A stretch of DNA of 64,000 bases from Magnetovibrio sp. PR-2 (GCF_036689815.1 NZ_JBAHUR010000007.1:1-64000); one strand, 5' to 3'. Numbered from the stretch's first letter, positions 28,115-37,865 are shown. Made by a program: numbers and translations. Notes: a model not told the origin generated them from the sequence alone.

Positions 28115-29509
28115 TTATGCCAAGCCATATTTGCGCATGCGCCGCCACAATGTGGTGCGATCAATCCCCAAAGCTTTGGCCGCTTGGGTTTTGTTGCCCT
28201 CTGCAGATTGCAAAGCACGTTGGATTTCAACGGCTTCGGCGTTGGTGTTGTCCATCTGCACATCGTCGCGCCTGCGCCCATAAAGTGCGGGGACGTCAAT
28301 GACAGTATTGGTATAGGGCGTCGCCACAGTGAAGTGGCGGATGTCTTGAGGCAGGCTTTCGGGCACAACGGCTTTGTCCACGGCACAAATGTAGGCGTGT
28401 TCCACCGCGTTGAGCATTTCGCGCACGTTGCCGGGCCAGTTGTAGTCCATCATCATGCGCATGGCTTCGGGTGTGCAGGCGACGTCGTCGGGATAGCCTT
28501 TGTCCGTGAGATCCGTGCAAAAGTGTTTCAACAACAAGGGGATATCGCCAACCCGGTCGCGCAGTGGCGGGATGTTGATGGGCACCACAGCCAAGCGATA
28601 GAACAAATCCGCACGGAAGTTGCCGTCGTTGACCATCATTTTCAGATCTTGGTTGGTGGCCGAGATCACACGCACATCGACTTCCACGGTTTCATCCGAG
28701 CCCACGGGCTCGAACTTTTGATCTTGAATGGCGCGCAACAGCTTGGCTTGCAGATGCAGCGGGATTTCCCCGACTTCATCCAACAGCAGTGTGCCGCCAT
28801 GGGCGGCCTGAAAGCGGCCTTTGCGTTTTTGTGTGGCGCCTGTAAAGGCGCCTTTGACGTGGCCGAACAGCTCGGATTCCAGCAATTGTTCCGGGATAGC
28901 GGCGCAGTTGAGCTCGATCAGTGGTTTTTCAGCACGCGGGCTGCGCTCATGGATCATGCGCGCAATTTGGGTTTTTCCGGTCCCGCTTTCGCCCATCAAA
29001 AGGACGGGGGCAGGGGAGTCCGCAATCTGGTCCAAACGCGACAGGATCGACAGCATTTCGACGTCGTTGGTGATGAAGCCTCTGGCTTTGAGCTCGGCGG
29101 GCGTGTCGATGTTGCGCTCAGCCGTGCAGTCGCGGGCGATCACAACTTTCAAATCGCGCCCGTTTTCCGGCAAGTGAACGGTGCCCAACGACAATTCCAG
29201 CTCACGGGTGCCATCCGGGCAATGGATCTCTTCTTTGGCCACGACAAAGTTGTCTAATGGCGTGCCGGGTGTCGCGTAAGTCATTGCAGCACATGAAGAC
29301 TTTTCTGAAAGAGCAAAAATTTCACCCAGTTTGCTTTGGCTGAGCGTTTGGTCGCAATCTTCACCAAACATTTCGCAAATCATATCGTTCTGACAGAGAA
29401 CACGGTTGTTTTCATCCGCGATTAACACCCCGTCGGAAATGCAGGTGATCAGCGTTTCAAACAGGGGCCGGGCCCCGGTCAGGTCCAGTTTGTGGTCGAT
29501 AATACCCAT
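28115..29509 (-). CDS. Sigma-54-dependent transcriptional activator (PAS-AAA-Fis)
   Basis: 464 aa enhancer-binding protein. Residues ~10-130 form a PAS-like sensor (VLIADENNRVLCQND). Residues ~145-385 form the AAA+ domain: Walker A GESGTGKT, sigma-54 contact loop GAFTGA, Walker B TLLLDEVGEIP and sensor region WPGNVREMLNAVEHA. The end is a Fis-type helix-turn-helix (NKTQAAKALGIDRTTLWRRM). No receiver domain, so it senses a ligand or redox signal itself. It diverges from the long operon starting at 29906. The intergenic region holds a sigma-54 promoter facing that operon and repeated boxes suited to its binding. Confidence 0.95.
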   Translation of the reverse strand: MGIIDHKLDLTGARPLFETLITCISDGVLIADENNRVLCQNDMICEMFGEDCDQTLSQSKLGEIFALSEKSSCAAMTYATPGTPLDNFVVAKEEIHCPDGTRELELSLGTVHLPENGRDLKVVIARDCTAERNIDTPAELKARGFITNDVEMLSILSRLDQIADSPAPVLLMGESGTGKTQIARMIHERSPRAEKPLIELNCAAIPEQLLESELFGHVKGAFTGATQKRKGRFQAAHGGTLLLDEVGEIPLHLQAKLLRAIQDQKFEPVGSDETVEVDVRVISATNQDLKMMVNDGNFRADLFYRLAVVPINIPPLRDRVGDIPLLLKHFCTDLTDKGYPDDVACTPEAMRMMMDYNWPGNVREMLNAVEHAYICAVDKAVVPESLPQDIRHFTVATPYTNTVIDVPALYGRRRDDVQMDNTNAEAVEIQRALQSAEGNKTQAAKALGIDRTTLWRRMRKYGLA

Positions 29510-29567
29510 AGGTTTTGGTCAGCCTCCGCAGCTCACGCTTTTGTTATCAGTGTTACAGCTTTAAAGC

Positions 29568-29697
29568 TGTTGCATGAGTTGTTGCATCATCGTTGCATGT
29601 ATTGCACCGTTGCGCAACAGTGTTGCAGGGTGTTGCGGTCCAATATCTTTAACATTATCAATGCTGTATATGAATATTATCTAATTTAGGTGTTGCA
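29568..29697. promoter_or_regulatory. Phased TGTTGCA boxes, probable enhancer (UAS) of the activator
   Basis: TGTTGCA or one-mismatch copies begin at 29568, 29580, 29591, 29600, 29608, 29621, 29631 and 29691. Most are spaced 8-13 bases, close to one helical turn. Two palindromes are embedded: GTTGCGCAAC (29609-29618) and GCAACAGTGTTGC (29614-29626). The block sits about 75-205 bases upstream of the -24/-12 promoter, the normal enhancer distance for sigma-54 activators. Confidence 0.7.
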
Positions 29698-29772
29698 GGT
29701 GGGTGAAAAACTTATTTCCGGTACTTGCTAATAAAACGCAGAAAACAAGGGATTAGCCCCGATTCGCTGTTT

Positions 29773-29789
29773 TGGCATAGGGGTTGCTT
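29773..29789 (+). promoter_or_regulatory. Sigma-54 (-24/-12) promoter
   Basis: TGGCATAGGGGTTGCTT matches the consensus TGGCAC-N5-TTGCW with the invariant GG and GC exactly 12 bases apart. It predicts a start near 29799 and a ~107-base leader before the SCP2-like gene. The divergent activator gene strengthens the call. Confidence 0.85.
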
Positions 29790-29905
29790 AATAGGGTCTT
29801 AACGTTTTAAGCTACGGGGCCTGACAGGGCGGTGTTTTTGGGAAAAACAATCAAATAGCGCCTTAAGGGCCTGTTTTGGAAAGTTTATAGGGGGAGATAA
29901 CGACC

Positions 29906-30301
29906 ATGGCAGATTTATTTTCTGCAGACTGGATGGCTTCATTCCAAAATGTTTGGAATTCTGAAGCTGGACTTTCAGACGAACTCGAAAAGATCGGGTT
30001 CACTTCCACAATTGGATACGGTTTCACCGGGGACGACGCGCCCTTGGGTGTTTTGGTCGTGGAAAACGGCAAAGCCACCGCAGGCGAAGCCTATGATGGG
30101 CAAGAGCTCAACTGGGACTTGCGCGCTTCGCAAGATCACTGGGAAAAGTGGTTGAAAAAACCGCCCGGAATGATGGGGCTGGGTATGGCCTATACGTCCG
30201 GGAAACTGAAGTTCAACGTTGGTGACTACGGCGCAATGGTCAAAGACCCGCGCATGGCTGGTCCTTTCGTCAAAAGCTTTGCCGCAATGGGCAAAGCTTA
30301 A
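29906..30301 (+). CDS. SCP2-like sterol/lipid-carrier domain protein
   Basis: 131 aa cytoplasmic protein without signal peptide, resembling a single SCP2 domain: an N-terminal helix (SADWMASFQNVWNSEAGLS), central strands (APLGVLVVENGKATAGEAYD), and a C-terminal MAYTSGKLKFNVGDYGAMV segment where SCP2 proteins have their K-L-x-x-x-G end. Members bind hydrophobic ligands in a pocket. First gene after the sigma-54 promoter, with GGGGAG before its ATG. A strong hairpin follows the stop, suggesting this product is made in excess of the downstream genes. The family assignment is moderate; the ligand is unknown. Confidence 0.65.
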   Translation: MADLFSADWMASFQNVWNSEAGLSDELEKIGFTSTIGYGFTGDDAPLGVLVVENGKATAGEAYDGQELNWDLRASQDHWEKWLKKPPGMMGLGMAYTSGKLKFNVGDYGAMVKDPRMAGPFVKSFAAMGKA

Positions 30302-30327
30302 AAACTGTAACATATACAGCGCAAAAT

Positions 30328-30348
30328 CCCGCCGCGTTCAGCGGCGGG
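30328..30348 (+). terminator. GC-rich intercistronic hairpin after the SCP2-like gene
   Basis: CCCGCCGC and GCGGCGGG form a perfect eight-base stem around GTTCA, 26 bases after the stop. No U-run follows, so it more likely protects the upstream mRNA end or partially attenuates than fully terminates. Confidence 0.6.
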
Positions 30349-30383
30349 AGCGCAGCTTAAAACGTTTATTCGGAGTTCGAGGA

Positions 30384-31547
30384 ATGTCGGTTCACAAGTC
30401 ACACAACAAAGGTTCAATGTTGCGGGGAGGGATTGTTGGCGCAATCGCCCTTGTGGCGTTCGGCTTGACGACGCCGGGGTATTCATCCGAATTCCAGACT
30501 GCGGTCGTCAGCGTCGAGCAAATCGGCGAAACGACCACGCTGGCTGGAACCGTGGTTCCGTACAAAGAAGTCAACTTAGCCGCACAAGCACCGGGTCGTG
30601 TGACCTTCATTTCCGGCGCGGAAGGCGACGACTTCTCCAAAGAAGAGCTCCTGGTCACCATTAATGACGACAGCATCCAGGCGCAACGCCGCGCGGCTTT
30701 GGCCGACATCGCCAGCGCGCAGGCCGGGATGCAAAACGCGCGGGTTCAGTATTCCCGCGAATTGATTTCGCCACGCACGAACTCGGTCACCGGCATGCCG
30801 GGCATGGGCATGCCGACCATGTTCGATCAGTTCTTCACCCGTGGGTTTTCCAACATGGTTGGCAATTCCAATACCGGGGTCGAACGTCAGGCCGATCTCT
30901 ACAACAGCTATTCCGGCATGAACCAGGCCCAAAGCCAGTTAACCCAGGCTTATGCGCGCTTAGAAACGTTGGACACGCAATTGCGCGACACCCGCACGCT
31001 GGCCCCGTTTGACGGCGTGATCACCCAAAAACTGGTGGAAGAGGGCGACACCGTGCAACCCGGCACGCCCTTGCTGCGTTATGCGTTCACCAAGTTTTTG
31101 CGCCTTCAAGTCGAAGTTCCCGTGCGTCTGGTGTCTAGCCTGGAAAAAGGCATGATGTTGCCTGCACGCTTGGACGTGCGCGGTGCGGAAGTGCAAGCCC
31201 GCGTGGCGCAAATCTTTCCCATGGCGGACGCGTCCGGCCACACAGTGACGGTGAAGTTCGATTTGCCCGAAGGCACGCCCGGTGGCGCGGGCATGTACGC
31301 AGAAGTGCGTGTGCCCGACCTGTCCACCGCATACCGCAGTTCGCCTGTGGTGCCCAGCGAAGCGCTGGTTTGGCGTGGCAGCTTCCCGTCGGTCTTTGTT
31401 TTGAACGGCGAAAAAGTATCGCTGCGTTTGGTTCGTCTGGGTGTGAACCTAGAAGATGGTCGTATGACGGTTTTGTCGGGACTTAAGGGTGGCGAGCAAG
31501 TCATCCTCAATCCTCCGGCAGGCCTCTCATCGAGCTCGGCTAAGTAA
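30384..31547 (+). CDS. RND periplasmic adaptor (HlyD/MFP family)
   Basis: 387 aa adaptor bridging an inner-membrane pump to an outer-membrane channel. A signal peptide or anchor (GGIVGAIALVAFGLTTPGYS) precedes a biotinyl-lipoyl half-motif (GTVVPYKEVNLAAQAPGRV), a helical hairpin region, the returning half (RDTLAPFDGVITQKLVEEGD in family terms; here DTRTLAPFDGVITQKLVEEG) and barrel domains. ATG 30384 is used, with GGAG 9 bases upstream. It lies 27 bases before the pump gene. A Met/Gly-rich insert (GMPGMGMPTMFDQFF) in the hairpin is unusual. The TolC-family gene at 47250-48590 could supply the channel. Confidence 0.9.
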   Translation: MSVHKSHNKGSMLRGGIVGAIALVAFGLTTPGYSSEFQTAVVSVEQIGETTTLAGTVVPYKEVNLAAQAPGRVTFISGAEGDDFSKEELLVTINDDSIQAQRRAALADIASAQAGMQNARVQYSRELISPRTNSVTGMPGMGMPTMFDQFFTRGFSNMVGNSNTGVERQADLYNSYSGMNQAQSQLTQAYARLETLDTQLRDTRTLAPFDGVITQKLVEEGDTVQPGTPLLRYAFTKFLRLQVEVPVRLVSSLEKGMMLPARLDVRGAEVQARVAQIFPMADASGHTVTVKFDLPEGTPGGAGMYAEVRVPDLSTAYRSSPVVPSEALVWRGSFPSVFVLNGEKVSLRLVRLGVNLEDGRMTVLSGLKGGEQVILNPPAGLSSSSAK

Positions 31548-31574
31548 GTAGGGCCGGGGGAGAGACATAAAGAT

Positions 31575-34500
31575 ATGACCGATCAAACCAACAACAATAA
31601 CAATCACACAGAAGAGCAGACGCATCCGCTCGGCATTGCCGGTGGCATGGCGAAGGAGTTCATCCACTCGCCGCTGTCCATCTTGCTTTTGCTGGCCAGC
31701 CTCGCCATTGGCATCATGGGCCTGCTGTTCACACCGCGCCAAGAGGACCCGCAAATTTCGGTTCCCATGGTGGATGTGTTCTTCAGCTATCCCGGTGCGT
31801 CGGCCAAGCAGGTCTCGTCTTTGGCGATTGATCCGCTGGAACGTTTGATGAGTGAAATTCCCGGCGTCAAGCACGTCTATTCCGCAGCCCAACACGGCGG
31901 TGGTATGGTGACGGTGCAGTTCGTTGTGGGTGAAGAGCTCGAAAACTCTCTGGTGAAGCTGTACGACAAGCTCATGTCCAATATGGACAAGATCCCGCCG
32001 GGTGTTTCTCAGCCGATGGTTAAACCCAAAGGTGTTGACGATGTTCCGGTGGTGACGTTGACGCTGTGGTCCCATGATGTGGACGACGCCGCGTTGCGTT
32101 TGGTGGCGCTGGACGTGATGCAGCGCATGAAGGAGGTCCCCAATACCTCCCAAAGCTTCATCGTTGGCGGACGTGCCGAAGAGCTGCGGGTCGAAGTTTT
32201 CCCCGAACGTTTGGCCGGTTACGGCATTTCCGTCGGCCAGTTGGCGAAGACCATCACCAGTGCGAACTCAGAAACGGACGCGGGCCAGGTCGAAAGCTCT
32301 GGCAACAGCTTACAAGTCTACACAGGTTCGTTCCTGACCAAGCCCGAAGATGTTGAACGCTTGATCATCGGCGTGCACAACGGCTCGCCGGTTTATGTCC
32401 GCGATGTCGCGCGCGTCAGCCAATCCCCTCAAGTCGCCGAAAATTTGGTTCAATACTTCACAGGACCGTCTTATCAAGCCGGTGAAACGCTGGCTCCGGT
32501 CGGCGCGCCGGGTGTGACCATTTCCGTGGCGAAAAAGGTCGGCACCAACGGTGTGAGCGTCGCCGAAGACGTCCTCGCACAGGTGGAATATTTAAAAGGC
32601 CGCATCATCCCCGACAACGTCGAAGTGTCGGTGACGCGCAACTACGGCAAAACCGCCAACGACAAAGTGAATGAGCTGATCTTCAAGCTGTTCGTCGCCA
32701 CGGGCGCGGTGACGGCCTTGATCTGGATTTTCTTAGGCTATCGTGCCGCCGTTGTGGTGTTGATCGTGATTCCGGTGGTGATTTTGGTCACCGTGTTCTC
32801 AGCCTGGATTTTGGGCTTCACCATTGACCGGGTGAGCTTGTTCGCCTTGATCTTCTCCATCGGTATTTTGGTCGATGACGCCATTGTTGTGATCGAAAAT
32901 ATTTATCGCAGATGGTTGATGAAGGGCGACGTGGACACACCGACGTCCGTTGATGCTGTGGCCGAGGTCGGTAACCCGACCATTTTGGCGACCTTCACCG
33001 TGATTGCAGCACTCATGCCCATGGGCTTCGTGTCCGGCATGATGGGGCCGTATATGGCACCTATTCCGGTTTTGGGCTCGGTGGCGATGATCTTCTCGTT
33101 GTTTGCTGCGTTTATCTTTACGCCGTGGCTGGCCATGCGCATCCGCCCGAGCTTGGACTCCCTGAAGAAATCGCACGAAAAAGAAGAAAAGCAACAACAG
33201 TGGTTGGACGGCTTTTTCCGCAAGACCCTCAATCCGCTGATCGACAGCAAGGTTAAGTATCGTATCTTCCGTTTGGGTATGCTGTTCATTCTCTTTGCGT
33301 GCTTCGCGCTGTTCTACACCACGTCTGTGACGGTGAAGATGTTGCCGCTGGACAACAAACCGGAATTTAACGTGGTCGTGAACATGCCCGAAGGTACGGC
33401 GCTGCCGGAAACCGCCAATGTTGTTCAGGCGATGACCGATCAGTTGCTCACCATTGATGAAGTGACGGCAATCCAAACGTATTCCGGTACGGCGTCCCCG
33501 TTCAACTTCAACGGCTTGGTGCGTCACTATTATCTGCGCGACAAAGCGTGGCAGGGCGACATTCAAATCCAGCTGTTGGACAAGACCGAACGCGAACGCA
33601 CGTCTCACGAGTTGGCCGTCTTGGCGCGCGATATGCTGACGCCGATGGCCAAAGAACTGGGCGCGAAAATCCAAGTGGTTGAAATGCCGCCGGGACCGCC
33701 CGTTCTGCAAACCATGGTCGCTGAAGTTTACGGCCCCGACGCAGAAACGCGCCGCCAAGTGGCCCGTGATCTGACGGCTATTTTTGCCGAAGCGGACACC
33801 GTGGTGGACGAAGACAACCTGATGCAAGACGAGTTTCACGCTTGGCACTTCATCATCGATCGTGAAAAAGCCGTGCGCCGTGGGGTCTCTATTGAAGACA
33901 TCAACAAGCAGCTCGAAATGGTCATGGGCAGCTTCAAGCTGGGCGACGTGAAAATTGGCAACATCTTGGAGCCGCGTTACATCGTCATGCAAATTCCGAT
34001 TTCCCTGCGTGACCAATTCTCCCGCTTGGGCCAATTACCGATCCCGTCTGCGACGGGGGCGATGATCCCGCTGTCTGAGCTCGGCCGCTTTGAGAAGGTC
34101 TTGCAAGACCAGATGATCTTCCACAAAGACTTGCGCCCTGTTGAATTCGTCACGGGTGAGGTCGCGGGCCGTTTGGCAGCCCCCATTTACGGCATGTTCG
34201 AAGTCGAAGATTTGCTGGCTGAAAAGAACTACGTCACGCCGGACGGGGTTCAACTGTCTTCCCATTACATCGGCCCTCCGGGCAACAACTTTGAAAGTGC
34301 GTTTGAATGGACCGGTGAGTGGACGGTGACGTACGAAACCTTCCGCGACATGGGACTCGCTTTCGGTGTGGCCTTGGTGCTGATCTACATGCTGGTGATG
34401 TGGGAGTTTGGCAACTTCAAACTGCCGGGCATTATCATGGCCCCAATTCCATTGACCTTGATCGGGATTATCCCGGGGCACTGGATCTTTGGTGCCGAGT

Positions 34501-35693
34501 TTACGGCGACCTCCATGATCGGCTTTATCGCGCTGGCGGGCATTATTGTGCGCAACTCAATTTTGCTGGCAGACTTTTCCAAGCGCGCCGTCGAACAGGG
34601 CACGCCGGTGCGCGAAGCCGTGATCGAAGCGTGCCGTGCGCGGACCCGTCCGATCATGATCACCGCCTTGGCGCTGGTGGCAGGTTCCAGTGTGATCCTG
34701 TCCGATCCGATTTTCCAAGGCATGGCGATTTCGCTGATGTTCGGTGTGATGGTCTCGACACTTTTGACGTTGGTGGTTATTCCACTGAAATGCGCAACCG
34801 CGGATCCGAAAAAGGTCTATGGCTGCACAGGTTCACCAGAAGCAATGGGTGAGATGATGGATCAAGAAATCCATCAGATCGAAGGGGCCGTCGCCGTCTC
34901 TGCAACAGCCACGGCGGACACGCAATCAAGCAACAAATGGCGTTTGATTTGGGTGATCCCCGCGATGATCGTCATCTTCGCTTGGACCGCGCTTGTCACT
35001 TTCGTTCAGTGGGTCGCGCGTTGGCCGCTGGTCAAAAAGATCGTGCCGATGCTGTCCATGGTGTTTTACGCACTTCGCGCGCTACCGTATTTCATCTGGT
35101 TGTTCTTAAAAGAAACCATCGGTGGATTGTTTAAGCGCAAAGCCAAAGAACCTGAAGCTGCTACTCCGGCACCAGCTCCTGTTCCAGCTCCGGCGCCCAA
35201 GCCCGCACCGAAGGCGGAAGACGTAAAACCGGAACCCAAGCCTGAGCCGAAACCGGAACCCAAGCCTGAGCCAAAACCGGAACCGAAGCCTGAGCCAAAA
35301 CCGGAACCGAAGCCTGAAGCCTCCAAACCGGAGCCGAAGGTTGACGTGAAAGTTGAAGAGCCCAAGCCTGAGCCGAAACCTGAGCCCAAGCCTGAGCCGA
35401 AAAAGGCAGAGGTGAAACCAGCCGCGCCGAAGAAAGCAGCTGTTAAAAAAGCTCCGGCTAAGAAGGCCGCTGTGAAAAAAGCCCTGGCTAAGAAGGCCCC
35501 CGCTAAGAAAGCCCCAGCGAAGAAAGTGGTGGCGAAAAAAGCGGCACCGACAAAAGCAGCGGCGCCGAAGGCCGCTGAACCCAAGCCAGCAGCACCGAAA
35601 GCTGCGGCTGCGAAACCGAAAGCCAAGCGTCCCAAACGTCGTGGCATTCGCTTGAAGAATATGCCCGACACCAATGGCTCTGGTTCAGAGTAA
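31575..35693 (+). CDS. RND-family efflux pump with extra membrane segments and Lys/Pro-rich tail
   Basis: 1372 aa, over 300 longer than typical RND pumps. Residues ~1-1085 are the standard pump: first helix [16 protein letters not shown], two large periplasmic loops, helix-4 segment [20 protein letters not shown] with the proton-relay Asp pair, and [17 protein letters not shown] in the second half. Extra features follow: two more hydrophobic segments (~1122-1148, ~1156-1180), then repeats of KPEP (~1219-1275) and a run of AKKAP-like units (~1285-1330) ending [11 protein letters not shown]. If both added segments cross the membrane the tail is cytoplasmic. The pump part resembles ATP-independent multidrug/hydrophobe exporters; its substrate is unknown. 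Confidence 0.92.
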   Translation: MTDQTNNNNNHTEEQTHPLGIAGGMAKEFIHSPLSILLLLASLAIGIMGLLFTPRQEDPQISVPMVDVFFSYPGASAKQVSSLAIDPLERLMSEIPGVKHVYSAAQHGGGMVTVQFVVGEELENSLVKLYDKLMSNMDKIPPGVSQPMVKPKGVDDVPVVTLTLWSHDVDDAALRLVALDVMQRMKEVPNTSQSFIVGGRAEELRVEVFPERLAGYGISVGQLAKTITSANSETDAGQVESSGNSLQVYTGSFLTKPEDVERLIIGVHNGSPVYVRDVARVSQSPQVAENLVQYFTGPSYQAGETLAPVGAPGVTISVAKKVGTNGVSVAEDVLAQVEYLKGRIIPDNVEVSVTRNYGKTANDKVNELIFKLFVATGAVTALIWIFLGYRAAVVVLIVIPVVILVTVFSAWILGFTIDRVSLFALIFSIGILVDDAIVVIENIYRRWLMKGDVDTPTSVDAVAEVGNPTILATFTVIAALMPMGFVSGMMGPYMAPIPVLGSVAMIFSLFAAFIFTPWLAMRIRPSLDSLKKSHEKEEKQQQWLDGFFRKTLNPLIDSKVKYRIFRLGMLFILFACFALFYTTSVTVKMLPLDNKPEFNVVVNMPEGTALPETANVVQAMTDQLLTIDEVTAIQTYSGTASPFNFNGLVRHYYLRDKAWQGDIQIQLLDKTERERTSHELAVLARDMLTPMAKELGAKIQVVEMPPGPPVLQTMVAEVYGPDAETRRQVARDLTAIFAEADTVVDEDNLMQDEFHAWHFIIDREKAVRRGVSIEDINKQLEMVMGSFKLGDVKIGNILEPRYIVMQIPISLRDQFSRLGQLPIPSATGAMIPLSELGRFEKVLQDQMIFHKDLRPVEFVTGEVAGRLAAPIYGMFEVEDLLAEKNYVTPDGVQLSSHYIGPPGNNFESAFEWTGEWTVTYETFRDMGLAFGVALVLIYMLVMWEFGNFKLPGIIMAPIPLTLIGIIPGHWIFGAEFTATSMIGFIALAGIIVRNSILLADFSKRAVEQGTPVREAVIEACRARTRPIMITALALVAGSSVILSDPIFQGMAISLMFGVMVSTLLTLVVIPLKCATADPKKVYGCTGSPEAMGEMMDQEIHQIEGAVAVSATATADTQSSNKWRLIWVIPAMIVIFAWTALVTFVQWVARWPLVKKIVPMLSMVFYALRALPYFIWLFLKETIGGLFKRKAKEPEAATPAPAPVPAPAPKPAPKAEDVKPEPKPEPKPEPKPEPKPEPKPEPKPEPKPEASKPEPKVDVKVEEPKPEPKPEPKPEPKKAEVKPAAPKKAAVKKAPAKKAAVKKALAKKAPAKKAPAKKVVAKKAAPTKAAAPKAAEPKPAAPKAAAAKPKAKRPKRRGIRLKNMPDTNGSGSE
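35229..35324 (+). repeat. 24-bp tandem repeat coding for the KPEP tract
   Basis: Four copies of a 24-base unit beginning CCGGAACC start at 35229, 35253, 35277 and 35301, with third-position differences between copies. They encode alternating Lys-Pro-Glu-Pro in the RND pump tail. A shorter related run lies at about 35359-35402. Copy number may vary between strains. Confidence 0.85.
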
Positions 35694-35724
35694 GGGGTGA
35701 GGGATGAGTGAAAGGAACAGAACC

Positions 35725-36765
35725 ATGCGCAACACTTTGATGAAGGGGATCGCCTTTGTGGCTGTGTCAGCCACGTTCGTCTCTGCGCAAAGCTTTGCTG
35801 CGGATGAAGCTCCGGCGGCACCTGCTGTTCAAGCCCCTGAGCAAGGCGAGGGCGCTGTGCCGCCTGCACCGCAAGGTCCGTTTTTCTCTCGCGGGATGGC
35901 TGACAATATGGGCTTCCCGCCGATGGGCTTCGATCCGATGAACCCCACGGGTGCAGGCCAAACGATGAACAACAACGCCGGCGCTGGTTTAGGCGGTGGC
36001 AGCGATGTTGATATTCAAATTCGCGGCCGCATCAAACTCGGTGGCCAAGGATCTGGCAGCCAAGGCGCTGGTGGCAACAATGTCTGGCAGTCCACGCCAT
36101 ATGGCATGCCCTACAACCACGGTTACGGCGCACCCTATGGTACGCCCTTTAACCAAGGTTTTGGGATGCCGCAAATGATGCCGCAAGCCCCGGCTGCAGC
36201 ACCCCAGACGGTGGCTCCGGCTGCACCAAAACCTGCGGCTCCTGCTCCGGCGGCTCCCGCAGCGCCTCAAGCGCCGAGCGCCCAAGCGGCCCCTGCAGAA
36301 CAGGTGCCCGCACAGCCGTTCACTTGGGCCCCAAAAGAAGGCATGAGCGGGCCGAGCGGTTTCTACGCCCAGCCGCAAATGCCTGCAGCACCGCAAGGCC
36401 AACCCCAGGTCCAGCCCCAAGTCCAGCCGCAAACGCAGGCCGCCCCGGTTCAGCCGCAGCGCCCGGCGGAGCCGGCGTGGGTGAAACAGCAACGTGCCCA
36501 AGCTGAAAAACGTCAAAAAGAAGCACAAGAACGCTTCAAAGACATGCAAAAGAATAACCCGAACGCTCGACAGCCCGGCCAGTCGGTCTGGGGTGGACCT
36601 CACAATATGAACCGCGCTTACGGCATGCCGTTCCAGCACGGTTATGGCGCACCTTATGGTGCTCCGTTTGCAGGGCAGCCCTATGGCTACGCCCAACAGC
36701 AAGCGCCCCAACAGCAAGCACCCCAACCGCAAGCTCCGGCCGAAACCGGCGGGGATGCGAAATAG
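35725..36765 (+). CDS. Secreted Pro/Ala/Gln-rich low-complexity protein with GYGAPYG repeats
   Basis: 346 aa. Signal peptide [20 protein letters not shown], then a disordered Pro/Ala/Gln-rich chain. Two related aromatic blocks stand at about residues 130 and 300: [14 protein letters not shown] and [14 protein letters not shown], separated by (AP)n and (QPQV)n tracts. A Lys/Arg/Gln helical stretch ([20 protein letters not shown]) lies between. No enzymatic motif. ATG 35725 with AAGGAA is preferred over ATG 35704. The GAPYG motif is shared with the next two genes. It may be a matrix or coat protein; that is inference. Confidence 0.75.
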   Translation: MRNTLMKGIAFVAVSATFVSAQSFAADEAPAAPAVQAPEQGEGAVPPAPQGPFFSRGMADNMGFPPMGFDPMNPTGAGQTMNNNAGAGLGGGSDVDIQIRGRIKLGGQGSGSQGAGGNNVWQSTPYGMPYNHGYGAPYGTPFNQGFGMPQMMPQAPAAAPQTVAPAAPKPAAPAPAAPAAPQAPSAQAAPAEQVPAQPFTWAPKEGMSGPSGFYAQPQMPAAPQGQPQVQPQVQPQTQAAPVQPQRPAEPAWVKQQRAQAEKRQKEAQERFKDMQKNNPNARQPGQSVWGGPHNMNRAYGMPFQHGYGAPYGAPFAGQPYGYAQQQAPQQQAPQPQAPAETGGDAK

Positions 36766-36799
36766 ACCAGACAGAATGTGATCAATGGAGCACAAGACG

Positions 36800-37240
36800 A
36801 TGACGAACCGTATGACACTGGTGGGAGTTTTAGCCGCGATGACCGTCGCGCTGCCCACCGTGGCTGCGGCTGACAACCCTTGGCGTGCAGATCCGCAAGC
36901 CCGAGGGGACTACGCCCCTTCGACGTTGCAGCAATCGTTGCAGTCGAAACGACCGCCGGAGCTGCCCAAGTACGCGCCGCTCGACGGTAGGGTGGATGAT
37001 GGCGAAAGCAAAACGCCATATGGATTTCAGCCCTTTTCCCACACCGGGTACCCGAACACCTATGGGTATGGTCCGGGAAGGGGTGTTGGCCCTTACGGGG
37101 GCGGATTTGGACATCCCGGTATTGGGTACCCGGGCGCCGGATACCCGAATTTAGGCGCACCTTATGGCGGCGGGCTATGGCCCGGCGTTGGTGGCCTAAA
37201 TGGACTAGGAGGACCGTTATCCTGGATGCCGTGGTGGTAA
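36800..37240 (+). CDS. Secreted Gly/Pro/Tyr-rich protein
   Basis: 146 aa with signal peptide (TLVGVLAAMTVALPTVAAA). The mature part begins with a short charged region (RADPQARGDYAPSTLQ, SLQSKRPPELPKYAPLD) and ends in a Gly/Tyr/Pro-rich stretch (YGYGPGRGVGPYGGGFG, NLGAPYGGGLWPGVGG). Composition resembles sulfur globule proteins and other structural, self-associating secreted proteins. It sits 34 bases after the previous low-complexity gene. Start ATG 36800 has GGAG upstream. Function not established. Confidence 0.7.
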   Translation: MTNRMTLVGVLAAMTVALPTVAAADNPWRADPQARGDYAPSTLQQSLQSKRPPELPKYAPLDGRVDDGESKTPYGFQPFSHTGYPNTYGYGPGRGVGPYGGGFGHPGIGYPGAGYPNLGAPYGGGLWPGVGGLNGLGGPLSWMPWW

Positions 37241-37293
37241 TCCCAAGCGGTCAATGAGCTAACAGGTCTGAGGCCTGATGCGGGTTTGGAGTT

Positions 37294-37327
37294 TCCCCTC
37301 TCCAGCATCCGTTACGAACAGAGGGGA
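37294..37327 (+). promoter_or_regulatory. Hairpin just upstream of the GYW-rich protein gene
   Basis: TCCCCTCT (37294-37301) pairs perfectly with AGAGGGGA (37320-37327) across an 18-base loop, ending 14 bases before the AAGGAG of the next gene. It could shape translation or protect the mRNA 5-prime end of that cistron. Confidence 0.45.
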
Positions 37328-37355
37328 GCTAATGAAGTACAAAGGAGTACTGAAT

Positions 37356-37766
37356 ATGAACGCGACCAAAATGATGAAAGTGTTGGCTGTTGCTGGCATC
37401 GCTGCTGCTGGTTCCATGGCTGCAACCGAAGCTTCTGCTTGGGGTTGGGGCCCGTGGGGCGGTGGCCCGTGGAACAACGGTTGGGGTAACAACGGTTGGA
37501 ACAACAACAACAACGGTTGGGGCAACGGCTGGGGCGATGGCTCCGGTGCAGGCGATTTTTCCATGAGCTTCAGCGGCCGTGGTAATGGCAACGCTTACAA
37601 CAACTACAACGGCTACAACGGCTGGAATGGTAACAACGGTTGGGGCGGCTACGGCGCACCTTATGGCTATGGCGCACCGTATGGCGCACCTTACGGCTAT
37701 GCTCCGTATGGCGCTCCGGTTGCTCCGGCTCCGGCTCCGGCAGCTCCGGCTGCTCCGGCTCAATAA
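37356..37766 (+). CDS. Sulfur globule protein-like secreted Gly/Asn/Tyr/Trp-rich protein
   Basis: 136 aa. Signal peptide [23 protein letters not shown]. The mature chain is Gly/Asn/Trp-rich ([12 protein letters not shown]), then [19 protein letters not shown] with a final (AP)n run. Short mature proteins of repeated Gly-Tyr-Pro/Asn units are typical of the envelope proteins of sulfur globules (Sgp/CV type) in sulfur-oxidising bacteria, which are exported to the periplasm and coat stored sulfur. The match is by composition, so another structural role is possible. ATG 37356 has AAGGAG 8 bases before it. Strong hairpins on both sides suggest a highly expressed cistron. Confidence 0.65.
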   Translation: MNATKMMKVLAVAGIAAAGSMAATEASAWGWGPWGGGPWNNGWGNNGWNNNNNGWGNGWGDGSGAGDFSMSFSGRGNGNAYNNYNGYNGWNGNNGWGGYGAPYGYGAPYGAPYGYAPYGAPVAPAPAPAAPAAPAQ

Positions 37767-37781
37767 GCCGAACGGATGGAT

Positions 37782-37809
37782 GGGAAGCCCCGCTTTTGTG
37801 GGGCTTCCC
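37782..37809 (+). terminator. Strong intercistronic hairpin after the sulfur globule-like gene
   Basis: GGGAAGCCCC and GGGGCTTCCC form a perfect ten-base stem around GCTTTTGT. The following GACCGTCTTTTCAGTTTTG has broken T-runs, so it may act as a partial terminator or mRNA stabiliser between the low-complexity genes and the rest of the run. Confidence 0.65.
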
Positions 37810-37865
37810 GACCGTCTTTTCAGTTTTGTATTTATATATTTCTCGATACTGAGGAACGCTAAGGC

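Noticed and set aside
32799-34034. 411-codon minus-strand frame
   Set aside because: Antisense to the RND pump gene; His/Arg/Gln-rich shadow with no recognisable domain.
35229-35402. Short regular repeats considered as a CRISPR array
   Set aside because: The 24-bp units are contiguous without spacers and encode KPEP in frame in the pump tail.
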